Source: Allocatelliglobosispora scoriae (lineage in GTDB: Bacteria; Actinomycetota; Actinomycetes; Mycobacteriales; Micromonosporaceae). Taken from it: 64,000 nt of DNA. The translations under genes were made by a program, and so were the position numbers. The stretch is from positions 2,294,001 to 2,358,000 of the forward strand of contig NZ_JACHMN010000003.1 in NCBI RefSeq assembly GCF_014204945.1, given 5' to 3'. This document shows, one piece after another, positions 33,822 to 42,148 of this stretch. The first letter of the stretch is position 1. Each line of letters begins with the position of its first letter. Below the pieces are notes generated by a model. The model did no database searches. It had not been told where the DNA came from and saw nothing but the letters and a program-made list of their open reading frames with translations.

Positions 33822-33884
33822 CCACGCTTTGCAGCAGAGCGTGGTCATTTCCCGGTCCGAGGCCACGCTTTGCAGCAAAACGTG
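33822..33884. repeat. Family B palindromic repeat, copy 5
   Basis: CCACGCTTTGCAGCAGAGCG and ACGCTTTGCAGCAAAACGTG arms, lying between the divergent kinase and PASTA genes and so within their promoter region. Confidence 0.8.
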
Positions 33885-33918
33885 ACGGGGGTGGCGGCCT
33901 GGTCAGTACGGTCGACGC

Positions 33919-34575
33919 ATGAGGTGGATGGCGGTGGCGGTGGTGGCCGCGAGCAGCCTGGCGACGGGCTTTGCGGTGGGCGTACCCCCGCAGGAGCGGG
34001 CGGCGGCCGACTGCCTGGCGGTGTCGCAGGCCTTTCTCGGCAAGCTCGGGATCGCCGAGGCCGGCGCGGTGCGCGCGGAGACCGCGCCCACCGCGGCCGG
34101 GGTGGGGCGGTCCGGCACGGTGTGGTTCGTCGCGACCCGCTCCGGCGCGAGCTGGGTGACCGAGATCGACCCGACGGGTACGGGCACCGAAGGCCTGATC
34201 CTGCCCCTCAACGACCGTGCCCGCGCCACATCGGACCTGGGTACCGACGCGATCGCCGGTTCGGCGGCCTTCAACGGGCTCACCGAGTCGAGCCAGGGCG
34301 CCGTCGACGCGCGGACCTGCGCGGGCACCGCGACACCGACCGCCGCCCCGCCGAGCGCGGCCCGGCTGACCATGCCGGACGTGGTCGGGACGAACGCCGC
34401 GGCGGCCGAGGACCAGCTGCGCCGGTTGGGCTTCAAGCGGATCCGGTTCGGGTCGAGCGAGTCCCGTTACGGCGCGGTGATCGTCCCGGCCAACTGGACC
34501 GTCACGGCGCAGTCGTTGCAGCCCGGCCACCTCGCCGCCGCCGATGAGCTGATCGTGCTGACCTGCCGGAAGTGA
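33919..34575 (+). CDS. Exported protein with C-terminal PASTA domain
   Basis: A 218-residue protein with a signal peptide or anchor (VAVVAASSLATGFAVGV), a domain of about 100 residues of unknown fold, a Thr/Pro linker, and a C-terminal PASTA domain (MPDVVGTNAAAAEDQLRRLGF, ending VTAQSLQPGHLAAADELIVLT). PASTA domains bind muropeptides or beta-lactam-like ligands and are usually part of PknB kinases. Here the domain is on a separate protein divergent from a kinase gene that lacks it. Confidence 0.8.
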   Translation: MRWMAVAVVAASSLATGFAVGVPPQERAAADCLAVSQAFLGKLGIAEAGAVRAETAPTAAGVGRSGTVWFVATRSGASWVTEIDPTGTGTEGLILPLNDRARATSDLGTDAIAGSAAFNGLTESSQGAVDARTCAGTATPTAAPPSAARLTMPDVVGTNAAAAEDQLRRLGFKRIRFGSSESRYGAVIVPANWTVTAQSLQPGHLAAADELIVLTCRK

Positions 34576-34609
34576 CCGGGCCGCCCCGGCCGCTTCCGAC
34601 AGCGGAGAA

Positions 34610-35386
34610 TCAGGCGGACGTGACGCCCTGGATCGCCTCCGGCTTGCCCAGCGAGCTCACCTTGACCTTGAAGATCCAGCCGCCGCCGGTGTTGGGGTAG
34701 ATCTTGACGTAGGAATAGCCGTCGATCGTGTCGATGACCGCGTCGGTGTTGTAGTTGTCCGGCTTGGTGCGCGACCTGAAGAAGTCGACGACGTTGTTGC
34801 TGGCGAGCCGGTTCATCCGCTGGAGGTTGCCCTCCTGCCACGCGTAGAGGAAACCGCCGACGTAGCCGCTGGCGTCGATGCTCGGCTGCGTCCGGTAGAG
34901 CATCGCCTCGGTCGCCGCGGTGGGGTGGCCGAGCTGGTTGTTGTCGAGCTTGATCTGCGTCTCGTCGCCGTGGGCGTTGCGGAAGATGCAGATCGTGAAG
35001 CCGGTGTCCGGCGCCGGTTTGCAGCTGATGTAGGTCCAGGAGCTGTTGGGGTAGCCGCCGTCCCTGATCTGCTGCACCGTGGACTGGGTGGCGAGCTGGT
35101 CGATCCGGGTGTCGTTCTTGGACCCCCAGGCGGCGAGCAGGGCCTGCGCATAGCCCTTGGCGCTGCTCGGGTAGGTCGGCGCGCCGGATCCGCCGCTGGG
35201 GCTCGCGCTCGCCTGCGCCGAGGCGCTCGCGTCGGGAGCGGCGCTCGGCGACTCACCGCCGAGCTGGGTCTCGACCGTCGGGGAAGCGCTGGGTGACTGC
35301 TGCTTCTTGGCGCAGCCGGTGAGTGCGGTGGTCGCCAGCAGCAGTCCGATGAGGACAGAAGCGGAGGCGGAGCGCGGTGCCGTCAT
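34610..35386 (-). CDS. Lipoprotein of unknown function
   Basis: A 258-residue lipoprotein (lipobox LTGC) with a Ser/Ala/Pro-rich linker of about 50 residues and a folded domain of about 180 residues (SSAKGYAQALLAAWGSKND..., ending in a beta-rich VKIYPNTGGGWIFKVKV segment). This pattern resembles NTF2-like or DUF-type lipoproteins of actinobacteria, but no specific family is certain. The ATG at 35384-35386 starts at the signal peptide. Confidence 0.7.
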   Translation of the reverse strand: MTAPRSASASVLIGLLLATTALTGCAKKQQSPSASPTVETQLGGESPSAAPDASASAQASASPSGGSGAPTYPSSAKGYAQALLAAWGSKNDTRIDQLATQSTVQQIRDGGYPNSSWTYISCKPAPDTGFTICIFRNAHGDETQIKLDNNQLGHPTAATEAMLYRTQPSIDASGYVGGFLYAWQEGNLQRMNRLASNNVVDFFRSRTKPDNYNTDAVIDTIDGYSYVKIYPNTGGGWIFKVKVSSLGKPEAIQGVTSA

Positions 35387-35449
35387 GGCGGCCAGGATAG
35401 ACCGGACGGCCGCCGGTGAGTGTCGCCCACTTGCCACCGGTGGAAACAC

Positions 35450-38251
35450 TCACGCCCTGCCCAGCTTGCGGCGGAGCTCGCCCGCCTCGCCGTCGGTGAC
35501 GCCCAGGTCGTCGAAGATCTTGAGGGCGTCACGCCAGGACTCGACGGCCTCCCGCCGCTCGCCCGCCGACTCGTGGGCGTCGCCGAGGCGGACCAGGGTT
35601 TTCGCCTCGCCACTGCGGTCGCCGTCCTCGCGCCGCAGGTCGATGGCGCGCTGGAAGCACCGGGCGGCGTCGGCGTGCTCGCCGAGCTGGTGATGGGCGA
35701 AACCGATGCTGTCCCAGGCGTGGCTCTGGCCGTAGCGGTCGCCGATCTCCTCGTGGAGGGCGAGCGCCTGGCGGCAGTGGTCCAGCGCGGCGCGGTGGTC
35801 GCCGAGCTGGGTGTGGCACCAGCCGATGCCGTTGAGTGCGTTGGCCTGGCCGACCCGGTGTCCGGCGGCGCGGAACCACTGCAGGGCCTGGGTGTCGTGT
35901 GCCAGCGCCTGGGCGTAGTCGCCGCGCTGCTCGTAGAGCCAGGCCCGGCTGAAGTGCGCCCGGGCCCGCCCGGCGTCGTCGCCGAGCCGGGCGAAGATGT
36001 CGAAGGCGTGCTGGACGTGCTGGTGCGCCTCGTCGTAGCGCGAGTAGCGGGCGTTGGCGACGGCGAGGCAGTGGTGTGCCCGGGCCTGCCCCGGCAGGTC
36101 GCCGCTGATCGTGGCGCTCGCCAGGGCGGTGTGGTGGATCGCGACCATGTCGTTCCAGTGGCCCTGCCGGTCGAGGAAGTCGGCGATGGTCCAGGCGAGC
36201 TGGGAGACGTGGTCGTGCAGGCCGGCCGCGGCGGCCTGGTCGATCGCGGCGAGCACGGTCTCCATCTCCCGGCTGAACCAGCCCTTCGCGGCGATGTCGT
36301 CGGCGATCGTCTCCGGGGCGACCCAGGTGACCCCGCGTAGGTCGTCGGGGATGTCGATCGGGTTGCGGTGCGGGTTGAGCAGGACCGTCGCGCGGTGGCC
36401 GGTGAGGACGTAGTGGCCGAGCAGCCGCAGCAGCGCCTCGCGACGTTCGGTGGCCCGGTCGTGGGCGCCGGTCAGCTCGGCGGCGTAGGCGCGCAGCAGG
36501 TCGTGCTGGGTGAAGCGTCCCGGCGCGTGCTCGATGACGAGGTGGGCGCGGGTCAGCTCGGCAAGCAGCGGTCGGATCGCGGCGGAGGTCGTCTCGGTGA
36601 GGCTGGCGGCGGCGGCAGCGGAGATGTCCGGCCCGGTGTGCAGGCCCAGCAGGCGGAAGAGCCTGGCGGCGGGCGCGGTGAGGGTGCGGTAGGACCAGGA
36701 GAGCACGACGCGGATGTCGGTCGCCGGATCGCTGCCCGCGAGGGCGTCGAGTCCGCCGGGCGATTCGCGCAGCTCCGCGGCGAGCGCGGCGAGGGCGAAG
36801 CCGGTGTTGACGGTCGCGCGGGCGGCGATGATGCCCAGTGCCAGGGGCAGCCGGGCGCAGCGCTGGATGATCTCGTCGGTGGCGTCCGGTTCGGCGGCGA
36901 CCCGGTCCGGGCCGAGCAGGCGGACGAGCAGCCGTCGGGCATCGTCGTGGCTCAGCACGTCGAGGGTGATCGGGCGGGCTCCCTCGGTCGTGATCAGCCC
37001 GGTGAGCTGCTGCCGGCTCGTCACCAGCACCATGCAGCCGGGCGCGCCGGGCAGCAGCGGCCGGACCTGGTCGGCGTCGCGGGCGTTGTCGAGCAGCATC
37101 AGCACCCGGCGACCGGCGAGCAGGCTGCGCAGCAGCGCGGACTGGGTCTCCACCCCCGGCGGGACCCGCTGCGGTGCGACGCCGAGGGCGTCGAGGAACC
37201 CGCGCATCGCTTCGGCCGTCGTCATCACGGCGCCGGTCGGGTCGAAACCCCGCAGGTTGACGTAGAGCTGGCCGTCGGGGAAACGCTGCCGCTGCCGGTG
37301 GGCCCAGTGGACGGCGAGCGTGGTCTTGCCGACCCCGGCGGTGCCGGAGAGGGTGGCGATCGCCATCGTCGCCGGGCTGCCGCCGTCGCCGCCGGCGAGC
37401 GCGTCGAGCTGCGCGATCTCGTGGTCGCGGCCGGTGAAGCCGCGCAGGTCCAGCGGAAGCTGCGCGGGCACGGCGGCGGCCGGTGCCGCGGGCGTCCTGG
37501 CCGGCGCCTCGACCTCCCCGCGCAGCAGCGCCCGGTGCAGGCTGCTCACCTCGTCGCCCGGCTCGACGCCGAGCCCGGTCACGAGCCGGGTCCGCAGCTC
37601 GGTGTAGCACTCCAGCGCCTCGGCGTGCCGGCCCGCGGCGTGCAGGGCGCGCATCAGCGCAGCCACGGGCGGTTCGGCGAGCGGGTTGTCGGCGACGAGG
37701 TCGGTGAGCATGTCCACACCGGACTGGGGCTCGCCGAGGCGGAGTTCGATCGCGGCGTACCGCAGCACGGCGTCGCTGCGCTGCTGGGTCCAGCCCTCGC
37801 GGACCCGGTCGGCCCAGTCGCCCGTGATGTCGGCGAGCGGGTTGCCCCGCCACAGGCGCAGGGCCCGCCGCAGCAGGGCGGCCCGCTGCTCGTCGTCGAG
37901 TTGCGGGGCCCGGGCCTGGGCGAGCAGGCTGCGGAACAGGTGCGTGTCGACCCGGTCGAGGTCGGTCTCCAGGACGTAGCCGCGGGAGCGGTGCAGCAGG
38001 GCGACCTCCCCGCCGCCGAGCTCGTCGCAGATCGTGCGCAGGTGCGAGATGTAGACGTAGAGCGCGTGCCGGGCCCGCTGCGGCGGTGCCGGTCCCCAGA
38101 CCCGGTCGATGAGGGTGTCGAGCAGCACCGGGCGGCCGGCGTCGACGGCGAGCGCGGCGAGGACCGTGCGCTGGCGGGGAGGTCCGATGTCGATCAGGGT
38201 GTCGTCGTCGGTCCGGACTTCGACCGGCCCCAGCAGTTTGAACCGCACCAT
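35450..38251 (-). CDS. AfsR/SARP-family transcriptional regulator (SARP + NB-ARC + TPR)
   Basis: A 933-residue signal-integrating regulator. Residues 1 to about 95 are a winged-helix DNA-binding domain (LGPVEVRTDDD..., RQRTVLAALAV), about 100-245 a bacterial transcriptional activation domain, and about 270-550 an NB-ARC ATPase with P-loop GTAGVGKTTLAVHW and a VLMLLDNA Walker B. The rest (about 600-930) holds several TPRs (YAQALAHDTQALQWFRAAGH, HRAALDHCRQALALHEEIGD). AfsR-type proteins activate secondary-metabolite genes. No biosynthetic cluster is visible here, so the target is elsewhere. Ribosome site GGTGGGAG precedes the ATG. Confidence 0.92.
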   Translation of the reverse strand: MVRFKLLGPVEVRTDDDTLIDIGPPRQRTVLAALAVDAGRPVLLDTLIDRVWGPAPPQRARHALYVYISHLRTICDELGGGEVALLHRSRGYVLETDLDRVDTHLFRSLLAQARAPQLDDEQRAALLRRALRLWRGNPLADITGDWADRVREGWTQQRSDAVLRYAAIELRLGEPQSGVDMLTDLVADNPLAEPPVAALMRALHAAGRHAEALECYTELRTRLVTGLGVEPGDEVSSLHRALLRGEVEAPARTPAAPAAAVPAQLPLDLRGFTGRDHEIAQLDALAGGDGGSPATMAIATLSGTAGVGKTTLAVHWAHRQRQRFPDGQLYVNLRGFDPTGAVMTTAEAMRGFLDALGVAPQRVPPGVETQSALLRSLLAGRRVLMLLDNARDADQVRPLLPGAPGCMVLVTSRQQLTGLITTEGARPITLDVLSHDDARRLLVRLLGPDRVAAEPDATDEIIQRCARLPLALGIIAARATVNTGFALAALAAELRESPGGLDALAGSDPATDIRVVLSWSYRTLTAPAARLFRLLGLHTGPDISAAAAASLTETTSAAIRPLLAELTRAHLVIEHAPGRFTQHDLLRAYAAELTGAHDRATERREALLRLLGHYVLTGHRATVLLNPHRNPIDIPDDLRGVTWVAPETIADDIAAKGWFSREMETVLAAIDQAAAAGLHDHVSQLAWTIADFLDRQGHWNDMVAIHHTALASATISGDLPGQARAHHCLAVANARYSRYDEAHQHVQHAFDIFARLGDDAGRARAHFSRAWLYEQRGDYAQALAHDTQALQWFRAAGHRVGQANALNGIGWCHTQLGDHRAALDHCRQALALHEEIGDRYGQSHAWDSIGFAHHQLGEHADAARCFQRAIDLRREDGDRSGEAKTLVRLGDAHESAGERREAVESWRDALKIFDDLGVTDGEAGELRRKLGRA

Positions 38252-38485
38252 GCTCCCACCCGCACCGCTGCCTGCGGATTAAGAAATCGACAGGCTTTTG
38301 CGCCACCATCCGCGACAAGACTTCCCGGTAGAAGCTCACCCGTCAATGCCATCCGGGTGAGACGGTGGCCCGTGTGGAGTCAACGGGGGCGGGTCCACCA
38401 TCGGCGATCCCGGCGGCGGCGTACACCCGCCGCCGGGCGTCGCCTCCGACTTCCCGTGCCGACCCTGAGTCGGGATGATGGCCTC

Positions 38486-39046
38486 ATGAGGCGGGACGCG
38501 CACGTGTCGGACGAGAGCGGCATGGATCGGCCGGCACCGGAGCCGCCGCTGCACGACATCGTCGGCGCACACCCCACGCGGCGGCCCGGCGGGCTCGTGC
38601 TGCAGGTGGCCGCAGGCCTCGTGGCCCTGATCGTGCTCGCCCTGGGCGGCATCGCCGTCACCGCCCTCGCCTCCGATGACGAGCCGTCGGCCGACGCGTT
38701 CGCGGGGCACTGGCACAGCCCGCAGTGGGGCGAGCATTACGTGGTGGTCCGGGGCGGCACGATGAAGGTCGTCTACGACCATGCCGGTGGCGAAGCGGTC
38801 GGCGTGATCGATGGCGACACCTTCACGGGCTGGTGGTCCGAGGTGCCCGACCGCGAACCACCGGCCCACGCGGGTGAGGTCAGGTTCACCCTGACCGGCA
38901 GCGGCGGTGGGCGGGCACTCAGCGGGGAGTGGCGCTTCGGCGACGACGGCGAGTGGCACGACGACTGGACCGCGACCTGGGTCGACGGCGAGATCTCGGC
39001 GGACGCCGTCGTCAAGCTGGCCGGGGCCGGTGCGCTCACCCCGTGA
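38486..39046 (+). CDS. Membrane-anchored protein of unknown function
   Basis: A 186-residue protein. A short cytoplasmic N-terminus (about 35 residues) and one helix (GLVLQVAAGLVALIVLALGGIAVTAL) are followed by an outer beta-rich domain of about 110 residues with repeating FAGHWHSPQWG, FTGWWSEVP and LSGEWRFGDDGEW motifs. These suggest a small beta-barrel such as a lipocalin-like fold. ATG at 38486; a GTG seven codons later is an alternative. Divergent from the SARP gene. Confidence 0.65.
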   Translation: MRRDAHVSDESGMDRPAPEPPLHDIVGAHPTRRPGGLVLQVAAGLVALIVLALGGIAVTALASDDEPSADAFAGHWHSPQWGEHYVVVRGGTMKVVYDHAGGEAVGVIDGDTFTGWWSEVPDREPPAHAGEVRFTLTGSGGGRALSGEWRFGDDGEWHDDWTATWVDGEISADAVVKLAGAGALTP

Positions 39047-39287
39047 TGCCCGCCGGGTGTCGCCGCCGGTCGCGCTTCCACCACGCGACGGGTACGCCGC
39101 GAACAGCACGCCTGTCGGCCTGTTGCGGTTGACAGGGATTTCGAACCGGATGTCGACGGGTCAGGGACATGTCCCGGCGTGAACACACTCACATGGAGAT
39201 TTCGCCGGCGGCTTCTTCCTCACGCCCGAGTCGGTCGCAGCGGTGGTGAGGCCGTCCGCCCGACCTCGCCGCTGACGAGGGTCGGAG

Positions 39288-39935
39288 TCAGGCGAGCCCG
39301 GCCTCGTGGACCAGGATCGCCGCCTGCACCCGGTTGCTCAGCTCCAGCTTCGCCAGCGCCCGGCTGACGTGCGCCTTCACCGTCGCCTCCGCCATCTCCA
39401 GCTCCCGCCCGATCTCGGCGTTGGACAGCCCCCGCCCCACGGCGCAGACCACCTCCAGCTCCCGCTCGGTCAGCGCCGCCAGCCGAGCCCGAGCACCCAG
39501 CCCCGGCGCGGGCGACTGCACGGCGAAAGCGCTGATCAGGCGCCGGGTCACGGTCGGGGAGAGCATCGCGTTCCCGGCGGCCACCACCCGCACCGCCTCG
39601 GCGAGGTCCCGCGGCGGCGTGTCCTTCAGCAGGAACCCCACCGCACCGGCCCGCAGCGCGGCGTGCACATATTCATCGATGTCGAACGTGGTCAGCATGA
39701 TGATCTTCGGTGCGCCCGGATGGCGGGCCAGCTCCGAGGTGGCGCTGAGACCGTCGCGCTGCGGCATGCGTACATCCATGAGAATGACATCGGGCCGCAG
39801 CCGCGCCGCGGCCTGGACCGCCTCGTCGCCGTCGCGCGCCTCGCCCACGACGGCGAGGTCGCCCGCCGCCTCCAGGATCATCCGCAGCCCGGACCGCACC
39901 AGCGCCTCGTCGTCGACGAGCAGCACCCGGATCAC
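39288..39935 (-). CDS. NarL/LuxR-family response regulator
   Basis: A 215-residue protein with a receiver domain (VDDEALVRSGLR, phospho-acceptor Asp54 in LMDVRMP, Lys in LLKDTPP) and a C-terminal LuxR HTH (LTERELEVVCAVGRGLSNAEIGRELEMAEATVKAHVSRALAKL). GTG start. It follows the histidine kinase gene by 129 bases and pairs with it. The nearby divergent ABC transporter is the likely target. Confidence 0.92.
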   Translation of the reverse strand: MIRVLLVDDEALVRSGLRMILEAAGDLAVVGEARDGDEAVQAAARLRPDVILMDVRMPQRDGLSATSELARHPGAPKIIMLTTFDIDEYVHAALRAGAVGFLLKDTPPRDLAEAVRVVAAGNAMLSPTVTRRLISAFAVQSPAPGLGARARLAALTERELEVVCAVGRGLSNAEIGRELEMAEATVKAHVSRALAKLELSNRVQAAILVHEAGLA

Positions 39936-39950
39936 GAACCGCCCCCCGTC

Positions 39951-40012
39951 ATGTTGTGCAGCAAACCGTGGCCTCGCCCCGCCAAATAGCCACGCTGTGC
40001 TGCAAAACGTGG
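39951..40012. repeat. Family B palindromic repeat, copy 6, inside a two-component operon
   Basis: CATGTTGTGCAGCAAACCGT and its inverse CACGCTGTGCTGCAAAACGT. It occupies most of the 129-base gap between the kinase and its regulator. Confidence 0.8.
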
Positions 40013-40064
40013 CGCAGGCCGGGCGAAACGCACCGTGGGCAGGGAGAGCGTGTCGGGAGAGCGG

Positions 40065-41243
40065 TCATGCGGGACCACCGGCGGGGAGCGTCGCCGTCAG
40101 GGTGAAGCCGCCGTCCAGGCGGGGGCGGGCCTCGATGCGGCCGCTGATCAGGGCGACCCGCTCGCGCAGGCCGATCAGACCGAGCCCGCTGCCGGGCAGG
40201 CGCTCCACCGGGGCGGGCGACGGGCCGTTCTCCACCGTCACCTCGACGGCGTCGGGCAGGTAGCGCAGGGTGACCGCGGCGTTGGCACCGCCGGTGTGCT
40301 TGACGACGTTGGTGAGCGCCTCCTGGACCACCCGGTAGGCGGTGCGCTGCACGGTCAGCGGCAGGGCCGGCGCCTCGCCGTGCTCGGTGTGGGTGACCGG
40401 CTGCCCGGCGGCCCGGACCTGGGCGACGAGCGCGGGCAGGTCGGAGAGGTCCGGCTGCGGGCGCAGCACCGCGTCGCCCTCGGGGGCGCGCAGCACGCCG
40501 AGCACCTGCCGCAGGTCGGCGAGCGCCTCCCGCCCGGTGGTGCGGATCAGCGCCGCCTCCTGGGCGAGCCGCTCGTCGGGCGCGCTCACCTCCAGGGCGC
40601 CTGCGTGCAGCACCATCAGCGAGACCCGGTGCGCGACCACGTCGTGCATCTCCCGCGCGATCCTGGCCCGCTCCTCGGCGCGGGCCCGATCGGCGCGGGC
40701 GGCCTGCTCGGCCTCGAGCCGCGCGGCCCGCTCGTGCAGCCCCGCGATGACCTGCCGCCGCGCGCCGACCCACAGGCCCAGCGCGTAGGGCATGCCGACC
40801 ATCGCGGCGGCGCCGATCAACCCGATCACCACGCCGCCCCCGGCGTCGTCGGTGGAGATGTCGAAGCCCAACGCGGTGGGTACGACGACCAGCGCCCCCG
40901 CCACCGTCAGGTAGATCAGCGCCGGTGTCCGCCGTTTGATGGTGACCCCGGCGTAGTAGGAGGCGACGACGAGCATCGGATAGGCCGTGAAGGCGATCCA
41001 GGTGACGGCGGTGACCGCGATGACCTGCCACGGCCAACGGCGGGCGAATCCGGCGGAGAGCCCGCAGGCGACGCCGACCAGCCCGACGACGATCATGTCG
41101 GCGCCGCCGGGGCCGACACCGTAGGCGATGACCGTGACCGGCGGCACACCCGGCGAGAGGCAGGTGAAGAGCCCGGCGGTGATGCCCAGCGCCCAGGGCG
41201 CGAGCCAGCGGACGAACCGGGCGACCCGGTTCACCATCACCAT
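40065..41243 (-). CDS. Sensor histidine kinase (HisKA_3, NarX/DesK type)
   Basis: A 392-residue kinase. About five N-terminal helices form the sensor, with no outer domain, then a coiled coil (RAARLEAEQAARADRARAEERARIA), the phospho-acceptor His in REMHDVVAHRVS, and an HATPase (VVQEALTNVVKH, GSGLGLIGLRERV). ATG 41243 is preferred since GGAG lies 9 bases upstream; a GTG at 41261 is possible. It is partner of the downstream NarL-type regulator and divergent from the MacB-like ABC genes, an arrangement typical of antimicrobial-sensing efflux modules. Confidence 0.88.
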   Translation of the reverse strand: MVMVNRVARFVRWLAPWALGITAGLFTCLSPGVPPVTVIAYGVGPGGADMIVVGLVGVACGLSAGFARRWPWQVIAVTAVTWIAFTAYPMLVVASYYAGVTIKRRTPALIYLTVAGALVVVPTALGFDISTDDAGGGVVIGLIGAAAMVGMPYALGLWVGARRQVIAGLHERAARLEAEQAARADRARAEERARIAREMHDVVAHRVSLMVLHAGALEVSAPDERLAQEAALIRTTGREALADLRQVLGVLRAPEGDAVLRPQPDLSDLPALVAQVRAAGQPVTHTEHGEAPALPLTVQRTAYRVVQEALTNVVKHTGGANAAVTLRYLPDAVEVTVENGPSPAPVERLPGSGLGLIGLRERVALISGRIEARPRLDGGFTLTATLPAGGPA

Positions 41244-41392
41244 GCCCAGCTGCTCCGCCACACGTCGAGGGTAATGCCCGGCCCCGACATCCCGCCTGCG
41301 CCGAAAGTCGTCGGGGCCTGCTACTTAGGTCGGGGGTGACGATCGACTCCTGCCGGATCTCAGCGGTCGCGATCCGGGCGAGGGTCCTTCGC

Positions 41393-42148
41393 ATGACGAT
41401 TTCCAGCGCGGCCGTCCGGGCCGCCGAGTTGACCAAGGTCTACGGGGATGGCGACGCCCGGGTGGTGGCGCTCGCCGGGGTGGACGTGGAGTTCGCCCGG
41501 GGCGAGCTGACCGCCATCATGGGGCCGTCCGGTTCCGGCAAGTCGACCCTGATGCACTGTGTGGCGGGGTTGGACAAGCCGACCGGCGGCCGGGCCTGGG
41601 TGGGCGATGTCGAGCTGACCGGCCTCGGCGACGACGACCTGACGATCCTGCGCCGGGACCGGATCGGCTTCGTCTTCCAGGCCTTCAACCTGCTGCCCAC
41701 GCTCACGGCCTGGGAGAACATCACCCTCCCGCTCGACCTGGCCGGGAAGGCCGTGGACCGGTTCTTCGCCGACACGATCATCGGCGCGGTGGGCCTCGCC
41801 GACCGGCTGGGGCACCGGCCGAGCCAGCTCTCCGGCGGCCAGCAGCAGCGGGTCGCCTGCGCGCGGGCGCTCATCTCCAAGCCCGACGTGGTCTTCGCCG
41901 ACGAGCCGACCGGGGCCCTGGACTCGCGCAGCTCCGCCGAGCTGCTCGCCTTCCTGCGGCGCAGCGTCGACGAGCTGGGCCAGACCGTGGTGATGGTCAC
42001 CCACGACCCGACAGCGGCGTCGTACGCGGACCGGGTGCTCTTCCTCGCCGACGGCAGGCTCGTCGACGAACTGCGCTCGCCCAGCGCCGACCGGGTGCTG
42101 GACCGGATGAAGTCCCTGGAGACGGCGACCGCCGGGGTGGGTGCCTGA
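41393..42148 (+). CDS. ABC transporter ATP-binding protein (MacB/LolD type)
   Basis: A 251-residue ATPase. Walker A GPSGSGKST, signature LSGGQQQRVA, Walker B VVFADEPTGALD, and the FQAFNLLPTLTAWENI Q-loop region are all typical of MacB/LolD/FtsE-like ATPases paired with FtsX-type permeases. The ATG at 41393 has GAGGG upstream. Its TGA overlaps the permease ATG by one base (TGATG). It probably powers a mechanotransmission or efflux complex rather than classic transport. Confidence 0.92.
   Translation: MTISSAAVRAAELTKVYGDGDARVVALAGVDVEFARGELTAIMGPSGSGKSTLMHCVAGLDKPTGGRAWVGDVELTGLGDDDLTILRRDRIGFVFQAFNLLPTLTAWENITLPLDLAGKAVDRFFADTIIGAVGLADRLGHRPSQLSGGQQQRVACARALISKPDVVFADEPTGALDSRSSAELLAFLRRSVDELGQTVVMVTHDPTAASYADRVLFLADGRLVDELRSPSADRVLDRMKSLETATAGVGA

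Noticed and set aside
35450-38251. SARP regulator as evidence for a biosynthetic gene cluster in this window
   Set aside because: No PKS, NRPS, RiPP, terpene or other scaffold gene is present in its neighbourhood.
39128-39165. tRNA-like T-arm (complement of TTTCGAACCGG)
   Set aside because: The flanking bases do not form a T-stem or acceptor stem and no D- or anticodon arm is present.
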